Part shown: piece by piece, positions 9,396 to 19,823 of the stretch
Layout: every line of letters begins with the position of its first letter
How positions within the stretch are numbered: position 1 is the stretch's first letter
Source: Flavobacteriales bacterium UBA4466
Lineage (GTDB): Bacteria; Bacteroidota; Bacteroidia; Flavobacteriales_D; Sanyastnellaceae
DNA: 64,000 nt
Direction: 5' to 3'
NCBI GenBank assembly: GCA_905182895.1
Contig: CAJJDD010000012.1
Span: 1 to 64,000 of the forward strand
Notes under the pieces: model-generated
Seen by the model: the letters and a program-made list of their open reading frames with translations, nothing else
Told to the model about the DNA's origin: nothing
Databases searched by the model: none
Position numbers and translations under genes: made by a program

Positions 9396-11006
9396 TTAGT
9401 TATCAAACTCATTCTCTTTATCCACCACAGGAGCATCATCTCTATTGGCTAGTTCCCATGCAGTATGAAAAACCAACCGTGCTACTTTCTCTAATTTATC
9501 GTAAAGAATTTTATCTGGAGTATCTGTAGGTCGGTGATAATCTTCATGCACACCAGAAAAATAAAATATCACTGGAATACCGTGCTTAGCAAAATTATAA
9601 TGATCTGAACGGTAGTAGAACTTATTCGGATCATCAGGGTCATTGTAAGTATAATCCAATGCTAGATTTATATACTCTGAATTAGCTATTTCACTTATTT
9701 CATGCAAGTCAGTACTCAACTTATCACTTCCTATGAGGTAGATATAGTCCGCGCTATCTTTATGCGCTTCATCCATTCTTCCTATCATGTCTATATTTAA
9801 ATTCGCCACGGTATTCTCTAAAGGATAAATAGGATGGTCTGAATAATATCGAGAACCTAACAAACCCTTTTCTTCTCCACTTACAGTCATTACTAGTACG
9901 CTTCTTCTAGGGCCGTGTCCTTGTAGTTTAGCCATTTGGAAGGCCTCTGCTATCTCGAGAGCCGAAACAGTCCCAGAACCATCATCATCTGCTCCGTTAT
10001 TTATCTCATCTCCTTTCTTTCCTATATGATCATAGTGCGCAGTAACTACCACGACTTCTTCTTTTAAGTCTGTTCCTTCAATAAAAGCTAACACATTTTC
10101 TCCAGTGAAGTTTTCTATTTTATTCTCTCTATCTAAATCTATATTTAAACCGATAGTTCTCTCTTTTATAGACTTCCTATTATTTAACCTTTTCTTTAAT
10201 TTTTTAATATTCTTATTCTTAGAATTATTTAAAATAACATTTGCCATGTCAGGAGAAATAAAAACAGTTTGAAAGGATTCAGCCTCATTCGTTTCCTCAT
10301 CTTCCAGTAATGACATACCTGGGTTCTCTAGGTAGTATTTTACTCTGCTCATATAAGACTCATACTCCTCATTTATGATAAAAGCTCCCTTCGCTCCTCT
10401 GGATTTTAGATCTTCAGTTTTTAATCTCCAGTCCGCAGCCCACATTTCCAACTCGGTACTTTCCACTAAAAAATTACCTTTTTTGTCTGTAGGCGCACCG
10501 CTTAAAATCAAAACGAACTTATTCGTTACATCTAAATTCGTGTAATCATTCCAATCTTCTGATCCTATACCATAACCTGCTATGGTAATTTCACTAATAT
10601 TTAAATCTCTACTTACCCCAGAACCGAAAAAGTAAAAATCTTTTATAAACTTAAACTCCTCACTTCCTACTTTACAAGTAGTACTAGTAAACATTTCTCT
10701 TTTTAGCGGGTATTCCTGGAAATAAGTCATTCCATTATAAGGTGCTATCTGAAGTCCTTCAAAGTAATTGGCTATATATTCAGCGGCTTTCTTTTGCCCT
10801 GGCATACCCGTTTCTCTTCCTTCAAATTCATCGGATGCTATAATCATTAAATGATCCCTTAATTCACTAGCATTTATGGTAGCAGCATATTCTATAGAAT
10901 AATCCTCCATTTCCACAATCCCATCATCCTCTTCAATTCCTTGACTATAAATAGCCGTAGATAATAGCAACGTTGAAACGCCTAATAAACCCCTAATTCT
11001 TAACAT
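9396..11006 (-). CDS. secreted M28 family zinc peptidase
   Basis: 536 residues with a signal sequence (LLGVSTLLLSTAIYSQ). The metal ligands of an M28 aminopeptidase are present: TAHYDHIG, NNGADDDGSGT, the catalytic/ligand pair in VSGEEKGLLGSRYY, NIDMIGR and HRPTDTPDK near residue 490. A PA-like insert (about residues 130-300) precedes the catalytic domain. Likely role: exported di-zinc exopeptidase for peptide nutrition. Its start codon overlaps the end of rpiB by 7 bp, so the two genes form one minus-strand operon. The frame is intact. Confidence 0.9.
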   Translation of the reverse strand: MLRIRGLLGVSTLLLSTAIYSQGIEEDDGIVEMEDYSIEYAATINASELRDHLMIIASDEFEGRETGMPGQKKAAEYIANYFEGLQIAPYNGMTYFQEYPLKREMFTSTTCKVGSEEFKFIKDFYFFGSGVSRDLNISEITIAGYGIGSEDWNDYTNLDVTNKFVLILSGAPTDKKGNFLVESTELEMWAADWRLKTEDLKSRGAKGAFIINEEYESYMSRVKYYLENPGMSLLEDEETNEAESFQTVFISPDMANVILNNSKNKNIKKLKKRLNNRKSIKERTIGLNIDLDRENKIENFTGENVLAFIEGTDLKEEVVVVTAHYDHIGKKGDEINNGADDDGSGTVSALEIAEAFQMAKLQGHGPRRSVLVMTVSGEEKGLLGSRYYSDHPIYPLENTVANLNIDMIGRMDEAHKDSADYIYLIGSDKLSTDLHEISEIANSEYINLALDYTYNDPDDPNKFYYRSDHYNFAKHGIPVIFYFSGVHEDYHRPTDTPDKILYDKLEKVARLVFHTAWELANRDDAPVVDKENEFDN

Positions 11007-11437
11007 ATTCCTACTACAATTTTATTAACTCTTCTCTCATGTCTACCTCCTTCAAAAGAAGTTTCTATAAATGTCTTTACTACATTTTTAGCTTCTAAAA
11101 CCTCAATGAATCTAGCTGGTAAACAAACCACATTGGCATTGTTATGTTCTCTGCTTAAACCAGCTATTTCAGCAGTCCAAGCTAATGCAGCTCTCACACC
11201 CTGGTATTTATTAGCGGTCATACATACACCCTGTCCACTACCACATACTAAAATCCCCTTTTCTATAGTTCCATTATTTACATCGTTTGCTACTTTATGT
11301 GCAAAGTCTGGATAATCCACACTATCTAAAGAATAGGTACCATGATCCACAACCTCGTGTCCTTCTAAAACCAAAAATTCTCTTAGGTTTTCTTTTAATT
11401 CGAAACCTGCATGGTCAGAACCTATTACTATTTTCAT
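11000..11437 (-). CDS. rpiB: ribose 5-phosphate isomerase B
   Basis: 145 residues from MKIVIGSDHAGFELKENL. RpiB interconverts ribose 5-phosphate and ribulose 5-phosphate in the pentose phosphate pathway. Family signatures are the N-terminal GSDHAG, VDYPDFAHKVA, the active-site CGSGQGVCMTANK, and REHNNANV. A longer frame reaches 11530, but a TAACTTTG promoter box lies between the two possible starts, so 11437 is preferred. It is the first gene of a two-gene unit with the M28 peptidase. Confidence 0.92.
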   Translation of the reverse strand: MKIVIGSDHAGFELKENLREFLVLEGHEVVDHGTYSLDSVDYPDFAHKVANDVNNGTIEKGILVCGSGQGVCMTANKYQGVRAALAWTAEIAGLSREHNNANVVCLPARFIEVLEAKNVVKTFIETSFEGGRHERRVNKIVVGIC

Positions 11438-11454
11438 TTCTTTACATTTTAAGA

Positions 11455-11462
11455 CAAAGTTA
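11455..11462 (-). promoter_or_regulatory. -7 box (TAACTTTG on the minus strand) for rpiB
   Basis: The plus strand reads CAAAGTTA, i.e. TAACTTTG on the coding strand, 17 bp before the rpiB ATG at 11437. It fits the TAnnTTTG consensus. Confidence 0.55.
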
Positions 11463-11938
11463 ACCATATGAAAGTTATGCTCTGTATCTCTGTAGAAATA
11501 ACATAAACCATTGGTCTTAAATAAATTCACACTAAAACGGTGGATAACGTAAAAAAATATGTATAACTAAATAACATAAAAACTTGACTTAGTGGCATGA
11601 AAAGTGCAAGCACATCTAAAATTAAAAAGTCAAGGAAAAAAACATAAAATTACTGACGAACAATACCAGCTTTATAAACGAAATAACTTAATACAAATAT
11701 TCTAATTTTACCACAAATCGGAGTTATTAAACCAATGTTAATGAAACAGATTTAAGCTTGATACTTAGTACTTTTATATGTTGATAGCAAGTGCATAAGT
11801 ACTACTTTCATTGAATAACTATTTATTTAGTTCATAGCACTAATAAATTACCAACAGAGTGAACAGGCTCCTATATATACTACTAAAAGACTTTTAAAAA
11901 TTAATTTATAGTTAAATAGAGAAGTTGAAAACAAAATA
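11463..11938. other. intergenic region, no gene seen
   Basis: Very AT-rich stretch between divergent units. It holds one near-match to a DnaA box (GTGGATAA near 11541) and a short inverted repeat (CTTGACTT near 11583 and AAGTCAAG near 11628). I see no gene or clear promoter. Confidence 0.5.
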
Positions 11939-13459
11939 ATGCGATTAAGAATAGACTCAATACTCTTCATTTTATCTTTGCTGTATGCACAGCAAACCTT
12001 TTCTCAATCAGACACGCTCGATACTGAATATAAAAAATTCTATTATGACAATGGTAGTTTAAGCAGTGAGGGTAGCATGATTGATGGATTTCCAGACGGT
12101 TTATGGAAAACATATTTCAAGTCTGCACAACTCAAAACGCTGGGAGAAAGAAAACAAAACAAACTCGAAGGTGAGTGGTTTTTCTATAGAGAAAATGGAA
12201 ACCTTGAGAGAACTATTACCTATGAAAATAATGTAAAAAGTGGATTAGAAGAAGTATATAATAGTGAAGGTATACTAACTGCTGGTTACTCTCTATGAAC
12301 AAGGAATAAAAAATGGCCCCGCAATATTTTACTATTCAGATGGTTCTGTTTCTATGGTGAGATATTTTTAGATGGAAAAGATATTGGAAAAGGTGCAGAG
12401 TACGCAGACTGTATCGGAATGAATAATAACCTTTGTTTCATTATACTGAAATAGGTTATTTACGTTCTCAGGAAAAGGTAAATAGATTTAGTTCTAAAGG
12501 CGAAAAAATAGCTAAATGGTTAGAATATTGGACAGGTTCTTCTCAAGCTAAAAGAAGAAGGAAATTATTCCAATGGAAAGAGAAATGGACTTTTTAAAAT
12601 CTATAATCGGAAAGGTCAATTAGCTAGAATAGAAACATACAAAAATGGAATTCTTCAGGAAGAATCTGCTGACCAAATTTTGGATGTTCAGAAAAAAATA
12701 GATAAAGATGGAAAAATCAAATCTATAGGTTCTTTCTCTAATGGTAAAAAGCAAGGAATTTTTAGGGAATACGGGAAACAAGGGGAGATACTATCATCAG
12801 CTGTATATGAAAATGATGTAAAAGTAGGAGAAGGTATTATAAACGGAATTGGAAAGTATCAAGGGAGTTGGAAATTGTATTATTCTACTGGAGAATTAAA
12901 AGCTGAAGGTGAATATTTGGAGGGATATAAAAATGGAAAATGGAAGTATTATTTTCTTACAGGTGAACTAGAACAGGAAGGCAGTTATAAGAAAAATATG
13001 GTCTCTGGTGCATGGACTTGGTATTTTAAGAATGGTGCGGTAAAACGTGAGGAATACTATAGAAAAGGTAGAGAAGAGGGAAAGTCTATAGAATATTCAG
13101 AAGAAGGTGTGATAATTAATAACGGAAATTATGTGGATGGATTGAGAACCGGAGACTGGTTTCTGACTATAGGAGACCACGAAGAAAAAGGTGAATATAT
13201 AGATGATGATAAAAATGGGAAGTGGAAGAGTTTTTATTTAAAAACGAATAGCATTTATTTTGAAGGAGAGTACTCGCAAGGAATTGCACTTAAAAAGCAT
13301 ATATATTATTATCCAAATGGGATGAAAAAATCAGAAGGAAAATATGTAGGAGGCGAACGACATGGAGACTGGAAATTTTACAATAAAGATGGAACTATTA
13401 GGTTGGTCATAAGGTATACTAATGGAATTGAAACAAGATTAGACGGAGAAAAAATATAA
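11939..13459 (+). pseudogene. secreted YwqK/MORN-like repeat protein with frame breaks
   Basis: Begins with a signal sequence (SILFILSLLYAQQTFSQ) and continues with ~23-residue repeats of the type YYDNGSLSSEGSMIDGFPDG, YYSTGELKAEGEYLEGYKNG and YYPNGMKKSEGKYVGGERHG. These are MORN-like repeats of the kind annotated as YwqK-family in many bacteria; their function is not established. Frame breaks fall in about 12290-12680, where the repeats continue in other frames (for example NGPAIFYYSDG). The 3' part (12680-13459) is intact. Full length would be about 505 residues. Confidence 0.7.
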
Positions 13460-13541
13460 CGATTGGATTATAAAATTTTAAATCACTACTTCACTTACTA
13501 CTTTATTTAATAACTCAAAGCAACAGCTATTCACTGTTTCT

Positions 13542-15978
13542 ATGGATTCTTTTTGTATTCATAGCTGTAATTCTATATCACTAAATTATTTAGCTAAATC
13601 ATTAGATGAAATTAAAGGTTTACCAATAGATGAATTTTTTACTATTAACTTAAATAAGAAAGACATAATTATAAATGAATTAGAAACTTTAGGAATATAT
13701 AACACTATAGATAAAGCTACTAATAGAAGTATTTCGGCTACACTAATTAATTATGATGGAATTAGAGAAATTTTAATTAGGGTAGAAGTAGATTCAGAGA
13801 CAGAAACAGATAAAAGTAGAGAAGTAATACTGGATGAAAATGTAGCTGGATACTGCAGAATAGATACGGAATTAAAATTATTAGACTGTAATAATACCCT
13901 GGCTGTTCAATTGGGTTATAAATATAAAGAAGACTTAATTAATAAATCTATAAACTTTATTCTATCAGAAAAAGAGGATATAGGTTATCTGATAAAGACC
14001 ATAGCCAAACAGAAAAAAATAAAGAACATAGAATTACGGTTAAAAGATATATCAGGTAAAGATCAAATTTGTTTAGCAAATATTATTCTAGAAAAAGAAT
14101 GATGCTGGAAATAATATAGCTATTAGTTTCACAATAATAGATATTAGTGAGAGAGTCGAATTTGAAAATAGAATTAAACAAAGTGAAGAAAGATTTAGAC
14201 TATTATCAAATGTGGCTATAGAGGGGATAGTCTTTTTGGATAAAAGAGAAATAATAGACTCTAATGAACAGTTTATAGAGTTAATAGGATACTCTAACCA
14301 CCAAGATATAATAGGAAGAAATATTATAGAATTTATAGACAATTCAGAATTATTAAAAATAAACACTCCTAAAAACACATTCCCACAAAAGAAAAATGAG
14401 GTAGTAGCAAAAAAAAGGGATGGAACCATTATGCTTTTAGAAGCATCCTCAGGAAAAATTCATCAACAAGGTAAAGATATAGATGTTCTTTTATTCTATG
14501 AAATAACGCAGAGAAAAAAAACGGAAATAGCTCTAGAACAGAGTACAGAAAGGTATAAAAGCTTAGTAGAAAACTCACCGAACGGAATTTTTATTTTAGT
14601 GAATAATCAAATAAAATTTGTAAATAATGCCGGAGTAGAATTATTAGAGTATGAAGTAGAAGATGATTTGTATGATATCGAGTTTCAAAGATTTTGTAGA
14701 TGAAGAATTTAGAGAGTCGGTTGAGCGAGATTTATTAGAAACTAGAGAAGGAGGTGATTTAGAATACAAAGAGATTCAAATGAACACCTCTAAGAAAAGA
14801 CATATAAATATAGGAATTCAGGCCTCTTTGACCGTTTTCAATAACAAACCCGCAGTTCAAGTAACCATAGTGGATTTAACGACTCAATTAGAACTGAGAG
14901 AAGAAAGAATTAGAAATAAAATTGCAGAAGAAATTAATAGAACCTCATAACGGAAGAAATAGAGCACCACAAACAAACCCAAGAAAAACTACAATGTGGC
15001 TCAAAAGTTTACACGAAACATCATTGAATCTTCCATAGACATGATAATCGCTGTTGACAAGGATAATAAAATAACGGAGTTTAATAAAGCAGCAATAGAC
15101 CAGTTTGGGTATCTATTGGAAGATATTTTGGGTAAAGACGTTAGTGTGCTATATATAGATAAAAAAGAATATCAGAGAGTATCGACTAGTGTAAATGAAA
15201 AAGGAATATTTACAGGTGAAATAACAAACAAAAGAAAAAATGGAGATACTTTCGTTTCTCTACTATCCTCCTCTATAATTAAAGACCCTAAAGGTTTAAT
15301 TCAGGGGTCTATGGGTGTATCTAGAGATATTACCGAAAGAAAAATTATAGAACAACAAGTAAAGGACTCCTTGAAAGAAAAGGAGGTATTATTACAGGAA
15401 GTGCACCATCGAGTAAAAAACAATTTACAAGTAATCAGTAGTATTTTATCTCTTCAAAGTAATTATGTAAAAGATAAAAAAACACTAGAAATATTAGCTG
15501 AAAGCCAGAATAGAATTAAGTCGATGTCATACATACACGAAACACTGTATCAAACAACAGACTTTTCTTCTATAGAGTTTTCTAATTACCTGAACACCTT
15601 AGCAAGTAATTTAATACACTCATATAGTTATCAACAACACCATCTCTTAGTTCAGTAAAAGATTTTGATGAGATTTACTTAACTATAGATCAAGCGATTC
15701 CATGTGGCCTAATCGTAAATGAAATAGTTTCTAATGCGATGAAACATGCATTCGAAGGTAAAGATGGAGATGTCTATTTATCAATAAAGGAATCCCAAGG
15801 AAAAATTCATCTACGAGTGGCGGATAACGGGAAAGGGCTACCTAAAGATTTTAAATATGAAGAGTCTGATTCTTTAGGCATGCAATTGGTTTATTCTTTA
15901 ATAGATCAGTTAGATGCTTCTTTAGAATTGAAAGCAGATAAAGGCACAGACTTTTTAATTACTTTTGATAAGAGTTAA
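13542..15978 (+). pseudogene. multi-PAS sensor histidine kinase (HisKA_2 type) with frame breaks
   Basis: Five open pieces in different frames add up to one soluble kinase of ~810 residues. It has several PAS domains in tandem (for example VAGYCRIDTELKLLDCNN, FRLLSNVAIEGIVFLDKREI, YKSLVENSPNGIFILVNNQI and FTRNIIESSIDMIIAVDKDN), then a HisKA_2 dimerisation region with the phospho-His in EVHHRVKNNLQVISSILSLQ, and an HATPase with NEIVSNAMKHAFEG and VADNGKGLP. No transmembrane segment is obvious, so it would sense a cytoplasmic signal. It lies 20 bp before a LytTR response regulator, its likely partner. Breaks fall near 14100, 14680, 14950 and 15655. Confidence 0.8.
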
Positions 15979-15998
15979 TATACCACACCACCCAAAAC

Positions 15999-16748
15999 AT
16001 GTCAATAAACATTTTAGTTACCGAAGACGAAAGCATAGTTAGAAAAGACATAGAAATGAGACTTAAAAAGCTGGGCTATAATATAGCAGGAACGGCAGAT
16101 ACAGGTCTTAAAGCGATAGAACTAGCGAAGTCAGAAAAACCAGATTTAGCGCTGATGGATATCATGCTTAAAGGAGAAATGACAGGAATAGAAGCCGCAG
16201 CAGAAATTAAGAAATTTCTTGATATACCTATTATCTTTCTTACTGCATACTCCGATGATAAAACCTTAGAAAAAGCAAAAGGTTCTGAACCGCATGGATA
16301 CCTTTTAAAACCATTCAAAGAATCAGATGTAAGAACATCTATAGAAATGGCAATCCATAAACATCAAACCGAGAAAAAAGTAAAGCAAGAGAATGAATTC
16401 TTAAAGTCTCTCACTAAAGTGAGTTCAACAGCTAAATTCATTTTTGTAAAAAATAAAAAACAGCTAATTAAAGTTCCTGTGGATGAATTTTTAATGGTAG
16501 AAGCGTTAAAGGATTATGTAATTATACACACCACCAAAGACAGCTATACCATTCATTCTACTATGAAAGACATAGAAAAAAAGTTACCTAAAAGCCATTT
16601 TACTAGGGCGCACAGAAGTTTTATAGTAAATGTTTCTAAGGTTGTAGCTATTAAAAGTGGCAACTTGATTTTGGAAGGAGTGAAAAAACCAATACCAGTA
16701 GGAGGAAATTATAAAAATGATATATCCGCTCAGATAAACGCATTATAA
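15999..16748 (+). CDS. response regulator, CheY-like receiver plus LytTR DNA-binding domain
   Basis: 249 residues. The receiver (about 1-125) has the acidic pocket E9/D10, phospho-acceptor D54 in LALMDIMLKG, FLTAYSD and the Lys in LLKPF. A LytTR domain (about 145-245) follows, with FIFVKNKKQLIKVPVDEFLM, RAHRSFIVNVSKV and PIPVGGNYK. Such proteins bind short repeats in promoters. The gene lies 20 bp downstream of the PAS/HisKA_2 kinase and almost certainly receives its phosphate. Confidence 0.92.
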   Translation: MSINILVTEDESIVRKDIEMRLKKLGYNIAGTADTGLKAIELAKSEKPDLALMDIMLKGEMTGIEAAAEIKKFLDIPIIFLTAYSDDKTLEKAKGSEPHGYLLKPFKESDVRTSIEMAIHKHQTEKKVKQENEFLKSLTKVSSTAKFIFVKNKKQLIKVPVDEFLMVEALKDYVIIHTTKDSYTIHSTMKDIEKKLPKSHFTRAHRSFIVNVSKVVAIKSGNLILEGVKKPIPVGGNYKNDISAQINAL

Positions 16749-16943
16749 AAATATTCTACAGCAGAATAAAGGGAGAGGTTTAGCGTGCTAACGATATAAT
16801 ACAAATAGCCTTCAAAGGTTATCCTAAAAGTGAAGAACTAAAACTAAGGAATATGGGCTGTAAATTACTCCTTGAAAAAGGTATAAAAGAGAAAGTAAAT
16901 ATTATTGATTGTAATTTAAACAAAAAAGATCAAGCAATTTTTT
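16749..16943. other. short intergenic region, no gene seen
   Basis: Lies between the response regulator and the convergent T9SS gene. A frame without a good start (from ~16785) runs into the 3' end of the opposite gene and is most likely chance. Confidence 0.5.
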
Positions 16944-18750
16944 TTAAAGTACTATTTTCTCTACACTTTGGTAATTTTCATTACCGAACCGAACCATGTA
17001 CGACCCTACAGCTAAACCAGAGACGTTCAAAGCAGCTGTTAAACTAGTTCCGTTAGGAACCAATAGTTCACTGCTAATTTGAGCCCCTTTAAAGTCGAAT
17101 AACTCTACATAAATAGACTCAGAGCTTAGAGAGTTTTTTAGAGAAACCATTAAGTCAGAACCATTCTGATAAACAACAGACTCTACTTCGGAGGCCGCTT
17201 CATTTTCTACAGTTAAGGGATCATTAATAGTGAAAGAAACGATACGCGTTCTTCTCCCCCCGTTTAAAAGATATTCTCCAGTAAACCAGAAAGTTTCTCC
17301 ATCCGGATCCAATGTCATTTGACTGTAATCACCAAACCTATTACCTCCTTCTTGAGCTCCCGACCCTTCAGCAAAAATGGTTTCATCAACAGTCATTTCA
17401 CCCAATGGATCCCATCTTAACCTTCCAGTACAAGCTAAACTAGCACTCATATCAGTTCCTCCTATGCTATACGCCATAGCTATATTTCCATAATCATCCA
17501 TCGAAGCGCTAGCCAGCCATCTATTTGTGTTATCAGGAGAATAAGTACCAGACTGATAAACATACCAATCACCTACATTTCCGCCAGTATCATTTTGGCG
17601 TAGTTCATACCATCTAATTCCCGCGGTATCAAAACCGTCTACATCCACTACCTGGGTAAGAATAACAGTATTATACCCAATCCACCTTCTGTACTGAGCT
17701 CGGTAGGTAAAAATACCAGCTACAGCATCGAGTTTTTGAGAAGATTCAGGTTGTTCAATATCATTCCAGCTATTAGAAAAATTAGCATTAAAGTTTTCCA
17801 CCCCTAACTGCTGAGCCAACTGAATTCCAGAACTATTAGGATTATTCCAGTTGATATTCATTTCATAAATTCGAATCTGGTCGAAACTATTGCCATTCCA
17901 CGCCTGATCACCCGGGTGAAACATATAATTTGGAGTTCCTGAGGGAGGAAGCGCACCATCAGCATCAGCAGGAAGCATACTGTAGAAATTACCAGTAGGC
18001 ACAGAAGGAGCGTTTAACGCTATCATAGAAGCAGTGGCATCACCAGCCACCATTTTATCCCTCTCAAACGCCACAGCATCATTACCATAACTATTAGCTG
18101 TCATGTAATAAGCATCTCCCCATACAGAAAACTTTGGGTAATCAGGAAAACCGCTTAATTGGAATTCGTAAGCATAATACTCTTCCTCTGGATCCGGAGT
18201 TTTAGAAATAGCTATTAAAATACTATTATTTGCAGTTTGAAACTGCGAAATAAACCAGCGATCATAAAACTGATCATACATCACTATCGGATCACCGTCA
18301 TTACTACTCCCAGTCCATAGTGTGCTTAAACTAACAGGAAAAGAAGATGCGTCACCCTCATCATCATAAATTCTCCAAGTAGTATTCACAGCCTGCACAT
18401 AATGATTAGGACCTATAGCACCAGAAGGGTCGGGCGGAAAACCACCATTCACACCAAATATATTTACGTCTATATTAGCCTCACCGGCAGCTCCTTTTTT
18501 AAACTGTCTCAGCTTATCGGCCTCTTCACCTTTAAAGTCAGGGTTAATGTTAAACGCTCTTCTCACTCTATCCTTGCCCATTTTCATAGGTGGATTTTCT
18601 ACATCTTCTACAGCTAATTGCGATAACTGCTTGTTCTAGTACCGTTTTTCTAACCTTAACTATTTCTTCAGAAATTGCATCCTTTTCTACCCCTTGGCTA
18701 TAAGCATTGATAGAAACAGCCAACATAGCTACAATAATTATTTTTTTCAT
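16944..18750 (-). CDS. secreted T9SS type A cargo protein (one frameshift)
   Basis: Starts MKKIIIVAMLAVSINAYSQG, a signal peptide, and ends in a type A sorting domain (VELFDFKGAQISSELLVPNG, then VGSYMVRFG and VEKIVL), so it should cross the outer membrane by the type IX system. The middle ~480 residues (from INIFGVNGGFPPDPSGAIGP) look like a beta-propeller-type domain with repeated Trp/Tyr-rich blades; I cannot name a substrate. A single base missing near 18619 separates the first 45 codons from the rest; restoring it gives QLAVEDVENPPMKMGKDR. Length is about 600 residues. Confidence 0.8.
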
Positions 18751-19062
18751 CTTAATTTCTTTGGTAGGTACAATAATACTCCAACTAGTTCTTCTAATTG
18801 TGTACGAATAGTTACAATCATTGGAGGTTTAAACCTATCAAACATTCATAAATAGATATATTTTGTTTTTAACACGATTAGGCAATGGTTAATAAACAGA
18901 AAAGGCAAGCACGCCTGGACCGCACAACTCCGATTACTTTAAATCACTTTGGAGTTGTTTTAAGACACAGGCTATAGAACAACGGTTTACCCATGAGAAT
19001 TAGCAACCTTAGTTCATTAGATTTGATAACTAATTAAACTCAATGTGGTTTAAATTAATTCT
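18751..19062. other. intergenic region with an 8-bp inverted repeat
   Basis: No gene is seen. ACAACTCC (18924-18931) and GGAGTTGT (18951-18958) can pair across a 19-base loop and are followed by TTT, a possible but weak terminator-like structure. The region otherwise has no feature I recognise. Confidence 0.4.
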
Positions 19063-19533
19063 TTATGGCTGTCTATAAATGGAATCTTCTTTCGTTTCAG
19101 TGGAAGTTATATTTCCTTCTTTATCGTATTTAATAACCTTATCAAGTGTATTTACACTGTTTTCTTCCTTACTTAAAATTTCTTGAATAACCCTTTGCTG
19201 CTTGATAGGACCACTCTCATAAAAGCTCTCATAAGTCACCTCACCCACCTCACTAAGATTTTCATATGATATTTCCTGCATTACATTAATATTACTATCA
19301 CTATTATTAGAAACACCCTGCTCTCTTTTTTTGTAAATTCCTTCTTCATAATAGTATAGTCTAACACGTGCATTTCTTTTTATTTCAAATCCTATTCCGG
19401 TAAATGGCTCATCCAAATGCGTATACCTTTGAGATGTCTTATTAAATTTTATCAAGGATTTGGATACTTTCTCATAGCTTTCTCCGCAAGCAACAAGGAA
19501 TAGAAATAAAAACAGATAGATAAGTTTTTTCAT
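19063..19533 (-). CDS. hypothetical lipoprotein
   Basis: 156 residues, MKKLIYLFLFLFLVACGES: a short signal sequence with lipobox LVAC, so it is probably anchored in a membrane. The mature part contains EPFTGIGFEIKRNARVRLYYYEEG and a charged tail, faintly like the YwqK/MORN repeats of the gene at 11939. No family named. Confidence 0.6.
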   Translation of the reverse strand: MKKLIYLFLFLFLVACGESYEKVSKSLIKFNKTSQRYTHLDEPFTGIGFEIKRNARVRLYYYEEGIYKKREQGVSNNSDSNINVMQEISYENLSEVGEVTYESFYESGPIKQQRVIQEILSKEENSVNTLDKVIKYDKEGNITSTETKEDSIYRQP

Positions 19534-19574
19534 TTTGATTTATTTTAAATAGAAAATGTAAAATTAAAAAAAGG

Positions 19575-19804
19575 CTAAAAACAAAAAACCTTAATCCAGA
19601 TCCATTTTACAAACTTATAAGAAAGCCAAAGAGCTAAAACTGAACCAAGCCCAGTAATTCCACCCACCCCTCTTCCATAAACAGCGAGGTTGATTCCTAT
19701 AAAGCAGCCGGTCAGTAAAAACCAAATAAAAATATAAATACCCGCACTTAAATAAATAACAGTACTTTTTTCATAGCCGCAGTTGTTTATTGAAAACGAT
19801 ATAC
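19575..19804 (-). pseudogene. fragment of a small membrane protein
   Basis: An open minus-strand frame without a start codon encodes NNCGYEKSTVIYLSAGIYIF followed by another hydrophobic stretch (WFLLTGCFIGINLAVYGRG, GLGSVLALWLSYKFVKW), i.e. two likely membrane helices. The composition is strongly protein-like, but the 5' end is lost in frame breaks just below the end of the repeat protein at 19824. It may be a truncated gene or a small gene with a sequencing error at its start. Confidence 0.4.
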
Positions 19805-19823
19805 CTTAAAGAAGCATCCTAAA

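Noticed and set aside
11536-11545. DnaA box near 11541 as part of an origin
   Set aside because: A single near-match without a cluster or AT-rich unwinding pattern different from the surroundings.
16853-17047. Open frame after the response regulator
   Set aside because: Runs into the opposite gene, lacks a good start; most likely chance.
18924-18958. Inverted repeat as a definite terminator
   Set aside because: The loop is 19 bases and the T-run only three to four bases; kept only as a note.
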